A DNA stretch of 64,000 bases from Serripes groenlandicus (GCA_031761405.1 JASEVX010000013.1:40314601-40378600); one strand, 5' to 3'; positions 35,009 to 48,360 are shown, numbered from the stretch's first letter. The notes: a model not told the origin generated them from the sequence alone. Made by a program: numbers and translations.

Positions 35009-36870
35009 CAACCACAGGGTGACTCCAATATACCCCCTCTAAACTTCGTTTATCGGGGGTATAATAAATACATGTACATGTATACTGAAATGCAGGAAAT
35101 GTTTCAAAAGAAGTAACCTTTTACCAAACAACACATTTGACCATCAACATTTTTAAAAGCTCTGAAAAGAATATAAAATAAAAGTACTGAAAGTACTGCA
35201 GGTAGAACTTTGTTGATTAAGATGAGATGCAGAAGTGCCTATAGAAATATTATCTAGACAAAATCCCCACCATGATAAACAAGTAATGATGCATCAGGCC
35301 TGAATGAAATATTTCTAAGATAATAAAAGCTTGTTGGTCTTTTTAAAATGAATTGACCCCAACTTCGAATATATCAGGTACACATAGTACATTTTTTATT
35401 ATCATATAACCCAATAGCTCTATGGATATCCCACCAGGAGCATGTATAACGGTACAGTGTCTTCCTATGTTCGACTGTACGTACTCAACTAACTGATGCA
35501 TTCATAGTGTGCAATATATTAATACAATATATTAATGTTTTCAATGATAACAGTAAACTTAGAAGTGTAATCTACCAAAACAGTTTTGATTTGAATGATT
35601 TTCTGGTTGTTCATCTCTAGTATTATACTGTATGTTTAGTGTCTGTTAAACGAAATTGATCATAAGCTTCTATTTTGACAGGACATTTGTATAAAAATGA
35701 ACAGATTATTATAAAAAGGCCTACCCCAAAACCAATGTATAAATGTACAAAAGTGTTTTGCTTCTCAAAAACAGAGGGCAATCGTAGCCCGGAAACGATT
35801 ACATGAGTGATAGATATGTAGCATATGTGTATCTGCTTATATCGGAGACAATTTAACCAAGAGTGTGAATGAAACTACTAGGAAAGGACACTGTAAATGA
35901 AAGAACAGTTGTTATGATATTAAATCTTTGAACAGTTTGTAAGAGGACCATCAAACTAACATTCCTGTGACATTTGGATGATATTAGTCCAATGGTTAAG
36001 GAGGTGATTCTGTTTAAAGCTTAACATTAATTCTACCCTTAGTCTGAAGGAACATGGCAGCTATATTTTCAAACCAATCATGGCATGAACAAATTAAGCA
36101 GGGGGTCACTAAACGAACATTTCCGCTAAATTACAAATATATCTAGAAATCAGACAAAAACTTGAATAGAAAAGGAACTATAAAGTTTTGTCATTTTGAC
36201 CCTTTTCTGATGATGTTTGGCTACCTTGTTGTTAAACCAATCAATACGGCTTAAGCAAATCTTGGAGAAAATTACTCGAGGAACATTTGTGCTTAATTGT
36301 CTTGGAATCTGACAAGCGGATTCAGAGAATAAGAATTTTACAGTTTAGGTATTTAATCCCTTTCTACTGCCGCACCAACAACATTTGTGTTTATAATTTA
36401 TATCATTAAACAAATTTGAAAGAGGACCACCAAAGGAACATTCCTGCGAAGTTTTGTTGAAATTTGCCCTGTGGATTCTGATGTTTAAGCTAAACATTCA
36501 ATTTACCCCTTTTCTGATGCCACCTGGTAACTATGTCTTTCAACCAATCAATATTGCTTAAACAATTATGAAGAGGGTCACTGAGAGAACAAACAAGACA
36601 AGCGCTTTAAACAAATAGAGTTCCTTGTTGTTTTGTCCAGTGGATAATGATGAGATGTCATTTGAAGCTTAACGTTCAATTTCCCTTGAAAAAAAATAAA
36701 TACAAGCTAATTCAGATTTTAGAATAAAATTATTCATGTTTCCTTGGGTTTAAAATTGACTGCTGCAAGGGTTTTAACAATCATGTATTAGTGGAAAGAG
36801 AACAACAATTCAATTCATGCCATATGGTACTTACTTTTCATATGATGCAAATCAAAGTTATAGTACTCAC

Positions 36871-36950
36871 TCTTTAAAAGAACTAAAATCTTCTGATGCA
36901 AAGTCTGCAACATCAAATTCCCACCTTGCACGTTTTTCATCACTGGAAGT
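36871..36950 (-). CDS. Beta exon A' of the PI31-domain gene, unit 3
   Basis: Identical to 8141-8220. The intron that follows it is the longest in the window (3,131 nt). Confidence 0.85.
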
Positions 36951-37014
36951 CTGAAATGTAGTGGTCAGTATACAGAAATAAATACTATATAATAAATGCT
37001 CTGGGATGATCTGT

Positions 37015-37207
37015 TTAACCTGTTCCTACATGCAACACATCTGCATCAAACAGCTTTGAATATATGGAAAATATCTAAATACATAAAAGTTTTAGTTAAA
37101 GAATGAAGTCCGTTGTGGCAAAAAGAGAAATTTCTCATTATCATCATTTTTCAAATGTAGTCTCCTGAAGGGGCATATGAAAGCGTCTGTATGTGGGAAA
37201 GGGTTAA
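37015..37207. mobile_element. TTAA-bounded MITE in the beta half, unit 3
   Basis: Copy of 8294-8486. Confidence 0.6.
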
Positions 37208-38811
37208 TCAATTCTATGGGATGAGAAGCCGGAATATTGCAGCAAGATAAATCTCCATATTTTACTGCATGTTCTGTATGAAATCAGCATAACGAGTTGT
37301 CGAGGTTCGTACTTATACACAATTGAAAAGATTGCGTTTAGGAAGCCCCGGTCAAATCAATTGATGTGGGTACTTGCCCTGTATGTGAAAAATCCCGGGT
37401 TCAAGGCTGTTCTTCTCTCCCTGTGTCATTTATTCCTTTACAACATGCAGACTCTTTCTGGGCCCTCTGCATCAGACGACGTTTGAAAACATTGTGACAA
37501 GAGGAGGAATTGCTCATCATGAACAATATCTCATTTTGCAACCAATATTTTCTACTCCTTAATTTAATAACAATTCTTTCATTTATAGAGATTTTCAAAT
37601 GTCTGAAAGAATGTTGGCCAAGCTGGGGTTCAAACTTCCTATTCCTAGATTGACAGCCTGAGTCTCAAACAGTTACCACAGCTCAGATAACAATTGGAGA
37701 GATAGTTTTATAAGTAGCTTTGTTAGCTCTATGCATAGGGTATTCACCCTGAAACCTAGAGGTTCCGGATTAAAACCCCTGATTTGCTGCATAATTTTCT
37801 CACTTGCCAGAATGCATTGAATATATGACATTGAGTTTAAATTAAGTGTAAATGTGTATAGGATGCACTGGAAATGATTGATTTGATAATACTTGGTATT
37901 TTGACTTTGTTTAAAAGTGAAAGTGAGGATGAGAAAACCCAGTTTTGTCCCAGCCTTTTCGTCCAACATGGCGGTAACCATTTTCGCGGGGTGAATTCCG
38001 TATTGCATAATGCCTGACCCATCAATTCCGTTGGATAATTCTAAAGCTTAGAGGTACATGTGACTCCTTCTAATGATAATGGGTGTTCTACCTGAGACAT
38101 GCTTAGAAAGTGTGACAATTGAGGGTTGAAACTGGTTGAGTTACATGAAAACAAAGAAGGAACTTATTTGGTGTATTGTGAATATATTTAACAAGTTTTA
38201 CAATATAAACCAAATCTCCAACAGAAGATGTTGGATAATATCTAGGTTAAATATGTATATCAATGAAAGTATAATAATTTTGAATAGAGTTGAAAACATT
38301 CTATCAGGCAAAAGTAGAAATTGCGCCGCTGCAGCAGACGCGTTTTGGAAGATTTTGTTGCATAAAAAGCAATTTTTCCCTTTTGTAACAACGCCTTCAG
38401 CTCTATTCAATAATTATACTCACCTGTAATGTCACAATGTTTCCAAACAGCAGCAGCAGACGCATTTAAGAAAATGTTGTGGCATAAAGACAATAATTAT
38501 ACTTTATGTTTTAAGATGTTATTTAAATTTTTGCCTATATTGTAAATATTTTCAAAGATTGCTCCTGCTATTTTGTTGAATGTAGCAAACAATTTCACGC
38601 TTTCTGACACCTTTGCAGCAGACGACTTTGGAAACAAAACGAGCAATTTTTACTTTTGCCACAATGTTTTCAATTTTTTCAATGAATTCTAGCTTCATTT
38701 ATAGAGTTTCCTTGACTTTATCTTGATGTTTTTTTTCGTCTGTTGTAGATTTGTTCTATGGGGGAAAAGATTAAAGTTCATCCAAAATAATTCAGTTAAA
38801 ATTTCACTTAC

Positions 38812-38964
38812 CCAGAAATGACCACACATTCTGTTACCACAATCGGATGTTTGGAACACATATATGTTGCCTGTGGTCGTCTGCTTGTATCTCAGAATAT
38901 ATAAATCCGGTGTGACATTCCACCCTTCTGGTAACATCTCACTTTCTTCTTCATCGTTACTGCT
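38812..38964 (-). CDS. Beta exon D of the PI31-domain gene, unit 3
   Basis: As 10491-10643 except S for G at residue 2 (SSNDEEE), shared with unit 4. Confidence 0.88.
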
Positions 38965-39617
38965 CTAAAATTGAAAATATATCAATTTCTGTTTTGTTAT
39001 TCATTAATATTCAAATGTTCTTCAGAAAATGATTCTCATGCTATAAAAACAGATACATGGGAGAGTCTCAAATCATGTTTTTCCAATTCAGTTGATAGAC
39101 AAAGCTTAACAGGTATATAGTCTAACTATTTGGACCTTTCATTACAGAGTCATCAGAAAACGTCTGTATGTGGGAAAGGGATAATGTAATGTTATTAAAT
39201 TCTTGTTAAGGTTCGTATAAAGAAGTATTTCACATTTAAACCATTTTCTTGATACAATACCCCTTCCACTATACAGATGTTTTATGATGCCTCTGTAGCT
39301 GACGACTATTGAAAACATTTACGCAAAAGTAGAAATCGCGCCTTTTCCCGTATTTTGTTAAACCTTATCTAATAATAGTTTTATTTCAAAACTTCAGAGA
39401 ATGTGTTTAAAATGTCGCCTTCTATAGGCTTGGACTACTTATGCGTTTTAGTAATCCCTGCTTAAGGAAAATGATTAAGATAATTGACTGTGTTTGTCAA
39501 AATATATCACATAAATGAGAAATGAAAGTGAAAGTAGAAACATTGTGCAATGTCATTCGTTAATAATACGACATTTAAAAAAAAATAAAAAATGAGAAAG
39601 ATTTTAGTTGGACATAC

Positions 39618-39759
39618 CTTTTCGCCCGTCCCTAAACATTTATATCCCGATACAATGATCTGCCAATGCAATACACTGATGATGCTGTCTTCAGGCGTGT
39701 GAATGTCTTTTTTTATTGAGTTGAACATTAATTCTAGACCTGTGGCAGCCTTGATCGAT
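39618..39759 (-). CDS. Beta exon C of the PI31-domain gene, unit 3
   Basis: As 11123-11264 with V for L in HWQIIVSGYKC and one silent change (TCA for TCG in FNSIKK). Both changes are private to this copy. Confidence 0.88.
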
Positions 39760-40014
39760 CTACAAATATGTATCACTCCAAATGAGCTGCATATACAATT
39801 ATTAATGAAATCTAGTCTAATTGTCGATTTTAACCTAACGGAAACTTATAAAGTAAGTCTAACAAACACTAAGTAAGAAATTTGAGGACAGACATAATCA
39901 CGTTGTTTGAGAATAACAGACAATTAACCTGTATACACAGTTTCATTGGTGATATATTGTATGACAGTTAGTTTATTCTTATCTCACCGAATGTGTAATG
40001 TTTTGTAATGTTTT

Positions 40015-40990
40015 TTCAACGGATCGGAATTATTTGAACAATCTTGAAATAGAATCACACAAGGAACATTTGTACCATATTATTTTCAAATCTGGCCAGC
40101 ACTTTTGGACAAGAAGATTTATTAAGTTTTCACTATGCACATATAAGAAAAACAAGAACGATTTTGAACGATCTTGGTAGAAGATTACCCAAGGAACATT
40201 TGTGCATATTGTTTTCAAATCGGGCCAGTATTTTTGAACAAGAATATTTTTTAAGTTATCACTATATACACATATTAGGAACATAAGGTCCGTCCACTGG
40301 CAGCCATGTTTTTGAACGGATCGGAATTATTTCAACACTCTTGAAAGAGGGTCACACAAAGTCCCATTTGTGCCAAATTATTTTCAAATCGGGCCAGTAC
40401 TTTTTTTTTTTTTTTTTTTAATTTTCACAGTTTTAGCTTTACGGCTATAAGCAAAACAAGCTCCACCCCTTGTCGGCCGTGTTTTTCAACTGATCGGAAT
40501 AATTTGAACAACTTTGTAGGATGGTAACTCAACAAACATATGTGCAAAATATTTTTTTTTTTTTTTAAATCGAGCCTGTACTTCACTATATATATATTAT
40601 ATACATGTAATGAAAACAAGCCCCAGCCCGCTGGCAGCCAGGTATTCCTACAGATCGGAATACTATGAACACCATTAATAGAGGGTAACCCAAGGATTAC
40701 TTTTCCCAATAGAGCAAGTAGTTTTGGACAAGCACTTTTTTAAATTTTCATTATATATACACATAAGGAAAACAAGCTTGCCTCGTTGCGGCAATGTTTT
40801 TCAACGGATCAGAATAATTTTACTATCTTGGTAGATGGTTACCGAAGGAACATTTGTGCCAAATTATTTACAAATCGGGCCAATTCTTTATAAGGAAAAC
40901 AAGCTCCGCCCCCATATTTTCAACGGATCGGAATAATTTGAACACTCTTGGTAAAAGGTCACCCAAGGTTCTACATGGAATAGAAATCTT
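40015..40990. repeat. Degenerate tandem array in intron B-C, unit 3
   Basis: Counterpart of 11510-12480, with longer poly-T tracts (near 40402 and 40553). Confidence 0.6.
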
Positions 40991-41294
40991 TGAATATCTG
41001 TGAAAGAGGACCACCTAAGGAACATTTCTTTGAAATAATTTTGAGTTTGGGTCATTTATGTAGGAGGAGAAGTCATTTGTAGAAAAATGTTAAGAAGAAC
41101 ACACCTACGATGACGGTGAGGGATCACAATAGCTCACCCTGCAATTCGTGCTCAGGTGAGCTAAACAGTTACATATAAATCCCCGGCCATCTGCTTTCCA
41201 TACGTTTCATATAAATAATTTGTTATACAAATAAAAAACTAAATTTCCTGAGGAAGAAGTTACATATGAACCTCCTGCGTTCTTCAACCCTTAC

Positions 41295-41429
41295 CTGTTG
41301 TATAAACCAGGTTCCAGATTAGATCTCTGACCTGTACTTGAGGTGTCTGCTGGGGGACTTGAAGATTTTACCGTTTGCATAATGACTTGTTCAAAGACTT
41401 CAATTAGACCATGAATATTTCTAAAAGCA
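41295..41429 (-). CDS. Alpha exon B of the PI31-domain gene, unit 3
   Basis: As 12787-12921 with R for K (AFRNIHG, shared with unit 4) and a private T for S in the linker (PPADTSSTG). Confidence 0.85.
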
Positions 41430-41992
41430 CTGAAAAAGAATATAAAATAAATAAATACATGTACATGTATACTGAAATGCAGGAAATATTTCAAAAGAAG
41501 TAACCTTTTTCCAAATACAACAAATTTGACCATCAACATTTTTAAAAGCTCTGAAAAGAATATAAAATAAATAAATACCTGCATACTGAATTGCAGGAAA
41601 TATTTAAAGTTGTCCATACTCGTTTTAAAAGTCGTCTGATGCAGTTTGGGGAAAAAGGTTTATTACCTTAAGCTTAAATAATGGAATAAGCACATATATG
41701 CATGTGACCTTTGAATGGATGTGATATTTTAAGAGTCGTCTGCTTTCAATACATATGAGGAAAAATTGTAACATCTTGAAATGTTGACATTAGTTGTGAT
41801 ACGGAGCTGAAAACATAGTTGGAAAAGGAGAAATTGCTTGTTTGGAATAAATTATTCATGTTTCTATGTGTTCAAACTTGACTGCTACAAGGGTGTCAAA
41901 AATCATGTATGAGTGGAAAGAGAACAAGAATCAAATTGATGCCTTATGGTACTTACATTCAATATGATGCAACTCAAAGTTATAGTACTCAC

Positions 41993-42072
41993 TCTTTAAA
42001 AGAACTAAAATCTTCTGATGCATAGTCAGTAACATCAAATTCCCACGTTGCACGTTTTTCATCACTTGGAGT
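41993..42072 (-). CDS. Alpha exon A of the PI31-domain gene, unit 3
   Basis: Identical to 13485-13564. Follows D' at 44506-44658. Confidence 0.85.
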
Positions 42073-42136
42073 CTGAAATATAGTGGTCAATATACAGAAA
42101 TAAATACTATATAATTAATGCTCAGGGATGATCTGT

Positions 42137-42338
42137 TTAACCCGTTCCTATATACAACACATCTGCAGCAAACGGCTTGAATATATGGAAAATGTCTTAA
42201 TACATAAAAGTTTTAGTTTAAGAATGGGGTACTTTAAGGCAAAAGGAGAAATTGCTCATTATCATCTTTTTGCCACATTTTTCAAATGTTGCCTTCTGAA
42301 GGGTCATCTGAAAGCGTATGTATGTGGGATATAGTTAA
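42137..42338. mobile_element. TTAA-bounded MITE in intron D'-A, unit 3
   Basis: Copy of 13629-13830. Confidence 0.6.
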
Positions 42339-42870
42339 TCAATGCTAAGGGGTGAGGAGCTCTATTTTTCACTCTGTGAACTGCATGCTCTGTATGACTG
42401 CGTGTAGGCATCCCGGTCAAATCAATTGATGTGGGTACTTGCCCTGTATGTGAGGAATCCCGGGTTCAAGGCCCTTTTTCTCTCTCTCTGTCATTTATTC
42501 CTTTCCAACATGCAGACGCTTTCTGGGGCTTCTGCAGCAGATGACTTTTGAAATCATCGTGACAAAAGAAGAAATTGCTCATCATGAAATATATCTCATT
42601 TTGCCACAATATATTTTACTCCTTAATTTAAAAACAATTCTTTCATTTATAGGTTCCAGATTAAAGCCCCAGATTTGTTGCATAATTTGCTTTCCCTACT
42701 CCAAATGCCTTTGAAAGCACTGTCAATGTATTTTATGAGAATGCATATATGGAAGGGTCCCATTTAAAAAAAAAATGAAAGTATAATGAAATGTCGACAA
42801 ATGAAATCAAACTTTAACAGAAAACCATGCATGAAGGCCAGAACGAGAAGTAATAATATTGTCATCAAGT

Positions 42871-43078
42871 TTAACCCTTTTCCACATACAACAAATCTGC
42901 AGCTGATGACATTGTAAACGTTAAGTCAACAATATGGAAATTGTCTATTAAAGATATAACAATAAGTTAATGAAATTGATGTGGAAAAAGGAAAGAATTC
43001 ACGTGAAGAGCAGCTTTTCAAAAATCATCTGCTGCAGAGGTGTCAGAAAACGTCTGTATAAGGGAAATGGAGGGTTAA
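42871..43078. mobile_element. TTAA-bounded MITE, unit 4
   Basis: Copy of 505-712 with intact TTAA at both ends. Confidence 0.6.
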
Positions 43079-43210
43079 AATCACAATTCTAAACTGAACC
43101 TATGTTCCCTTAACCCTCCTCTGAAAATCAATAAATCAATGATATAAGAACAGCATCTGGGATGATTTAAATCAATTACAATTTCCAACATTGTTTTTCT
43201 CATTCGTAAG

Positions 43211-43464
43211 GTGTTTTACTCCACTTCCAATTATTTTTCAGTTATATCAAGGCGTTTTCAGGGTAAGTACTATTGGTCCATGTATACTGACAACAATAAC
43301 TCAGTTGTAATGCTAACCCAACAACCCTGAGCGCAAGGAGGGAAACGATTTTTAAAGTATTTTTAAAGCATTTTGTATGACCCAACCGGAGCTCGAACCC
43401 GCGACCTCCCACACCTGAGGCAGACACTCCTCCACAATACCGCCTAGACGATCGAAAACCAGAA
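43211..43464 (-). mobile_element. tRNA-derived SINE 1, unit 4
   Basis: Same insertion as at 845-1098. Confidence 0.6.
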
Positions 43465-44505
43465 TACCCCATCTTATCTAAATCTCTGGAGAGCCAGAAC
43501 ACAAGGTGTAAGGGACTATATTTTAATTAATATTTCAGGAAATTAAAGACTCTCCTTAGCTGGAACCTAACATTATTTTCTTTTCCCAACAATATTGTCT
43601 TTATTTCAATAACATATTTAAATTATTATATTCTTTGCTCTAGATGTAAGGGACAATATTTAATTATAATTACCCCAGCATTTTCAGACTCTTCTTAGTT
43701 GGAGCCCAACATTATCTTCCTTTTACAACAATATTCTAGTCTTTGTCTCAATAACATATATTAGTTATTATTTTCTTTTCTGTAGATGTTTTCAATAGCG
43801 AAAAGTCCATTATCAAGTCGTTTTAATTCTGTAAAAAAACTGGATGAAGGTCAAATTAGGCCAAATACATCCACGGTTATGCTGATCTACAGTCAAATAG
43901 TCCATTAAAAACGTTGTTTGCGACAAAAGGAGTGTATGCCTTCACTAGAATGCATTGAATATATGACATTGAATTTAAATTCATTGTACATGTGTATAGG
44001 ATGCACTGGAAATGATTGATTTGATAATACTTGGTATTTTGACTTTGTTTGAAAGTGAAAGTGAGGATGTGAAAACCCAGTTTTGTCCCAGACATTTTGT
44101 CCAAAATGGAGGTAACAATTTTCGCGGGGTGAATTCTTTCTTGCATAATGCATGACCCCTCAATTTCCTTGGATAATTGTAAAGCTTAGAGGTTTCATGT
44201 AACTCTTTTTAATGATAATAGGTTTTCTACATGAGACATGTTTAGAAAGTGTGACAATTGAGGGTTGAAACTGGTTGATTTACATGAAAATAAAGAATAA
44301 TTTAGTCAGTGTATTGTGAGTATATTTAACAAGTTTTACAATATAAACCTTTCCCAGGTAAAATATATTAGGAAATTGTCTATCAATGAAAGTATAATAA
44401 TTGAACAGAGTTGAAAACATTCTGGCAGGCAAAAGCAGAAATCTCTCATTATGAGAAATTTCAACTGTTATGTCACAATGAACTCAGTTCACACATTTCA
44501 CTTAC

Positions 44506-44658
44506 CGAGAAATAAACAAGCATTTTGTTATCATCAGTGGTGACTTCGAACACATAGATATTGCCTGTGTTATTCTCTTTGTATCTCAGAACATACCGAT
44601 GTGGTGTGGCATTCCACCCTTCCGGTAACATCTCACTCTCGTTTTCATAACCACTGCT
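44506..44658 (-). CDS. Alpha exon D' of the PI31-domain gene, unit 4
   Basis: Identical to 2140-2292. Confidence 0.88.
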
Positions 44659-45088
44659 CTAAAATAGGAGATTGATCAATTTTTGTATTTTATTAATTTA
44701 TATTCAAATGTTCTTCAGAACTGATTTCTCATTCATACAAAAAAGATACCCCTAGTGCATACATAGGAGAGTCTTAAATTAAGGTTTCCTATTCAGTTTA
44801 TATACAATTCTTTACAGGTCTATAGTCTCATTATTTGGATTTTTACATTGCATTTTTGGATGCGGAGGTAGCAAAATAAATTCTTTTTCCAGAACAAAAA
44901 TATAGATACTATTAAAAAGGCCTACACAAAACAAGTAAAGATCTTAATTCATAACTTGCAGACCCAGAACCCTTTTCCACATATTACAACGACGACTTTG
45001 AAAAACACAACACTGTGGAAAATCACTATAAAGGGAAGTTACAAGTATGATTGTAGTATCACAGAGGCATCAGAAAGCGTCTGTATGA

Positions 45089-45328
45089 TTTGTTTTATTG
45101 ATAAAATCAAATTATTGATATGATTTCCTTGTTTTACGCCGTTTCAACTTTATTTCAGTTATGTCGCGGCGACAGTTCACTTATTCATGATCCCTGGGTA
45201 AACAAACCAGTACTAGGCTAGCAAAAGTGCCTTGGCCAAGGGCACTCCACCGTGACCGTCGTGCCGCGACTGGGAATCGAACCCGGGACGCCTGCTTTCA
45301 AACCCCCGACGCTAATCACTTGACCACG
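45089..45328 (-). mobile_element. tRNA-derived SINE 2, unit 4
   Basis: Copy of 2723-2962, here with a perfect 12-bp flanking duplication GCGTCTGTATGA on both sides (45077-45088 and 45329-45340). This defines the insertion. Confidence 0.85.
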
Positions 45329-45881
45329 GCGTCTGTATGACGGAAAGGGTTAATGTTATAAAATTCTTATTTAGGTATGAAAATATATTTCACATTTAAA
45401 CCATTAACCTGATACAATACCCCTTCTTCCATACAGACGCATTCTGATGCATCTGCAGCAGACGAATTTTGAAAACATTTACGCAAAAGAGTAATTCCTC
45501 CCTTCCCCACAATTTTATTAACCCTATTTAATAATTAACCTTTAATTTGATAAGACTTTTTTGTTTTTGCATTCATGTTTTCAGGTATTTTGCTACAGAT
45601 TTTTTGTCTTTGGGAAAGCGGAGCTTAAGTCGTCTGCTATGAACCTTGTTAAAAAAGATATATTGGTTGGATGTTTTTTGAAATTTTTATCCATTTCCGA
45701 GAATGTTTTTAAATGTCGCTTTCTTTAGGGAAATGGTTAAGATAATTGACTCTGTCGGTCACACATATCTCACCTTAAAGAGAAATGAAAGTTAAAGTAG
45801 AAACATTGTGTGCACTGTCATTCGTTAACAATATGACATTTTTTTCTATTTTCACTTGGGAAATATTTCAGTTCGACATAC

Positions 45882-46023
45882 CTCTTTGCCCGTCCATACA
45901 CATTTATATCCCGATGAAATGATCTGCCAATGCAATACACTGATAATGCTGTCTTGAGGCGTGTGAATGTCTTTCTTTATCGAGTTGAACATTAATTCTA
46001 GACCTGGGGCCGCCTTGGTCGAT
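45882..46023 (-). CDS. Alpha exon C' of the PI31-domain gene, unit 4
   Basis: Identical to 3516-3657. Upstream partner is B' at 48226-48360. Confidence 0.88.
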
Positions 46024-47021
46024 CTACAAATATGAAATATAGTCTAATTGTCGACTTTAACCCAACGAAGACTTATAAATTAAGTCTTACACAAACTTAT
46101 CAAGACATTTGAGGACTGACATTATCAAGTTGTTTTAGAATTACAGACAATTAACCTGTAAACACAGTTTCATTGGTAATATATCATATGACAGTTAGCT
46201 TATTCTTATCGCACCGAATGTGTGATGTATGGACAAACCATGCACGATGACACCGGAATAACTTGTCAAAGTCTTTACATCATTCTTCTGAAATTGAATT
46301 GGACAATATCAAGAGTCTTAATCGTCAATTGTTTGGAAAATAAGTATAGAAATGGATTGTAAAAATCTCGTTGCCTTGTTCACAACAAAACAACTCAAAT
46401 TCACCATCTTTTCACGATATCAATATGAGTTGAATTGTTTTTTGGTCATAATACATGATCATAATACAAAAAGTAAGAGAACAATCTGATTCCGTAAGCT
46501 CTGCTGTAATAAACGCGTTTTAACATAATGTATATCAAACACATTATAACTAAATAATTTTGTGATAGAAAAGTATACTGCCTTATGCCAAAAACTCTCT
46601 TATATCAAAACTATAGAAACATGTAAACTTTTGCATATTAAGTATATTACGTATCAGTACAACACAAATATATATGTATCTTTTAAATACAAGTACAAAC
46701 ATTGCTGGAAAATGCAGTAAAAAACGGTTGCGCGGTGGAACGAAACTGTATTTATACGAAATATACTCGTTTCGCTTATTGAATATACCGAAGCATATTG
46801 ACACAAGTGCAGTAGACAACTTTTTAAAGGAGCTGAACTCCAGATGGTGATCAATAGTTCAAAACTATTTTGAATGTACTTATTGAAAAACAATCAATTG
46901 AAAGCCATGCAAATGTACAAAATTTGGCTCACAGGGTAAACTATATAAGACATTATACCACTGGCTGTACAAAAAACATACTATATAAGTGTGTCTTTTG
47001 CTTGTAGGACATCTCGCTGAA

Positions 47022-47057
47022 CCAGAGACATATAACTACATATGTATATGTCTCTGG
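47022..47057. repeat. 13-bp hairpin, unit 4
   Basis: Copy of 4655-4690, unchanged. Confidence 0.75.
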
Positions 47058-48225
47058 CTAATGTAACGTCCAATTATGTCATCAAAATTTATAGAAATAT
47101 ACAAGAATGAAATGAGGTCATGTATCACTTCAACACTCATAATGTAACACATATCTGCAGTTTGAAAGCACTGTAAAACAGATATTGTCTTCAGAAAATA
47201 TTGCGTCAGATAAAAGAGATGACATACATGTCGAACATACATAGTTTATTTCCCATTATACTGTCAATATACGAATTCTTTCCTTCATAAAAGTACTCGC
47301 TAATATCAAAGTTATGCTGAAGCCCGTATCAAAAGCTCTAAAGTATTTTGCATCATTATTTATGTATTGATTCCAAATATCAAGTTGTATTAGTCTGCTG
47401 TAGAGTTAACGTTAATTTACTTTATATGTATTTATTTACTAATTAACAATGTATGTCATTGCGATATATAAGAATCGGTGGTCAATATTGTGGCCATTAC
47501 TTGTTTCATGCCAGACAAACTACCTTACTATATTGACGACCGCATCTGATTATGATGGCCTCTCTGGTTCTGGTTTGGCAGCAGTTGATATTTCATTGAT
47601 AAACACCTAGTGGGTCAACACTACTTTTTGTCAAAACCATTTGCGGTGAGGTCACATAAGGGTCATTTGTGCCAAATTGTTTCAAAATCAGGCCTATATG
47701 TTTGGACTTTTATAAGTTATCACTATCTATACATATAAGAAAAAAAAGCCCCTGGTCGCTTATGTCTGTTAAAGGAGGTTATGATGATTAAGAATTATTG
47801 TAAGTTTCTAAGAAATATCTCTTATGGCTTTTGAAAAAAAGTGGGCAGATACGAAAAACTTAACCGAAATTCTAAGTCGAAAAAGGGCCATAATTATTAC
47901 AAAAACCTTGACAGAGTTATATACTCTTGTCTGTTGATGTGGGTAATGATGGTAAACACGTGTTGTAAGTTTCAAAGCAATATCTCTAATGGATTCCTAA
48001 AACAATGAGGTGTTACAAACAGCTTAACAAAGATGTGAAGCCAACACCAACATCGACGCCGACGCCGAGGTGAGTAGGATAACTTGTCCTTTCTTCGAAA
48101 AGTCGATCTAAAAAGGGTCACCTAGAACACCCCTGAAAAGGAGCATAGTTAATATCATATACACAAGATGGTAATTTCCTGAGGAAGAAGTTATATATAA
48201 ACCTCCAGCATTCTTCAAGCCTTAC

Positions 48226-48360
48226 TTTTCGTATAAACCAGATTCCACATTAGATCTCTGACCTCTACTTGGGGAGCCTGCTTGGGGACTTGAAGGTTTT
48301 ACCGCTTGCATAATGACGTTTTCAAAGACTTCCATTAGACCATGAACATTTCTAAAAGCA
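48226..48360 (-). CDS. Beta exon B' of the PI31-domain gene, unit 4
   Basis: As 5859-5993 (AFRNVHG) with Q for K in the linker (PQAG). Confidence 0.85.

Larger units (their letters stand above)
33761..35064 (-). mobile_element. Helitron-related non-autonomous element (HINE / pearl-like), only in unit 3
   Basis: 1,304 bp absent at the same site in units 1, 2, 4 and 5, so both ends are exact. Read on the minus strand it begins TTATACCCCCGATAAACG and ends CTAG, inserted between A and T with no target duplication. A 5-bp-stem hairpin ATCAC-attca-GTGAT (33769-33783) lies 8 nt before CTAG. Subterminal inverted repeats TACCCCCGA occur at both ends (33787-33795 and 35053-35061). Inside are seven minisatellite copies and a tetranucleotide tract, the layout known from oyster pearl elements and other Helentron-derived elements. 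There is no protein-coding capacity. Confidence 0.7.
27763..42368. repeat. Tandem unit 3 of the repeat, mosaic and with a private insertion
   Basis: 14,606 bp. Longer because of a 1,304-bp Helitron-like insertion at 33761-35064. It is shortened by private deletions near 28255 (left end of a MITE), 36689 (about 300 bp) and 37808 (about 410 bp). Its left part mostly shares variants with units 1-2, its right part with units 4-5. Confidence 0.95.

Noticed and set aside
34812..35015. Minus-strand open frame with repeated VGRS
   Set aside because: It is the translation of the (ACCG)n microsatellite.
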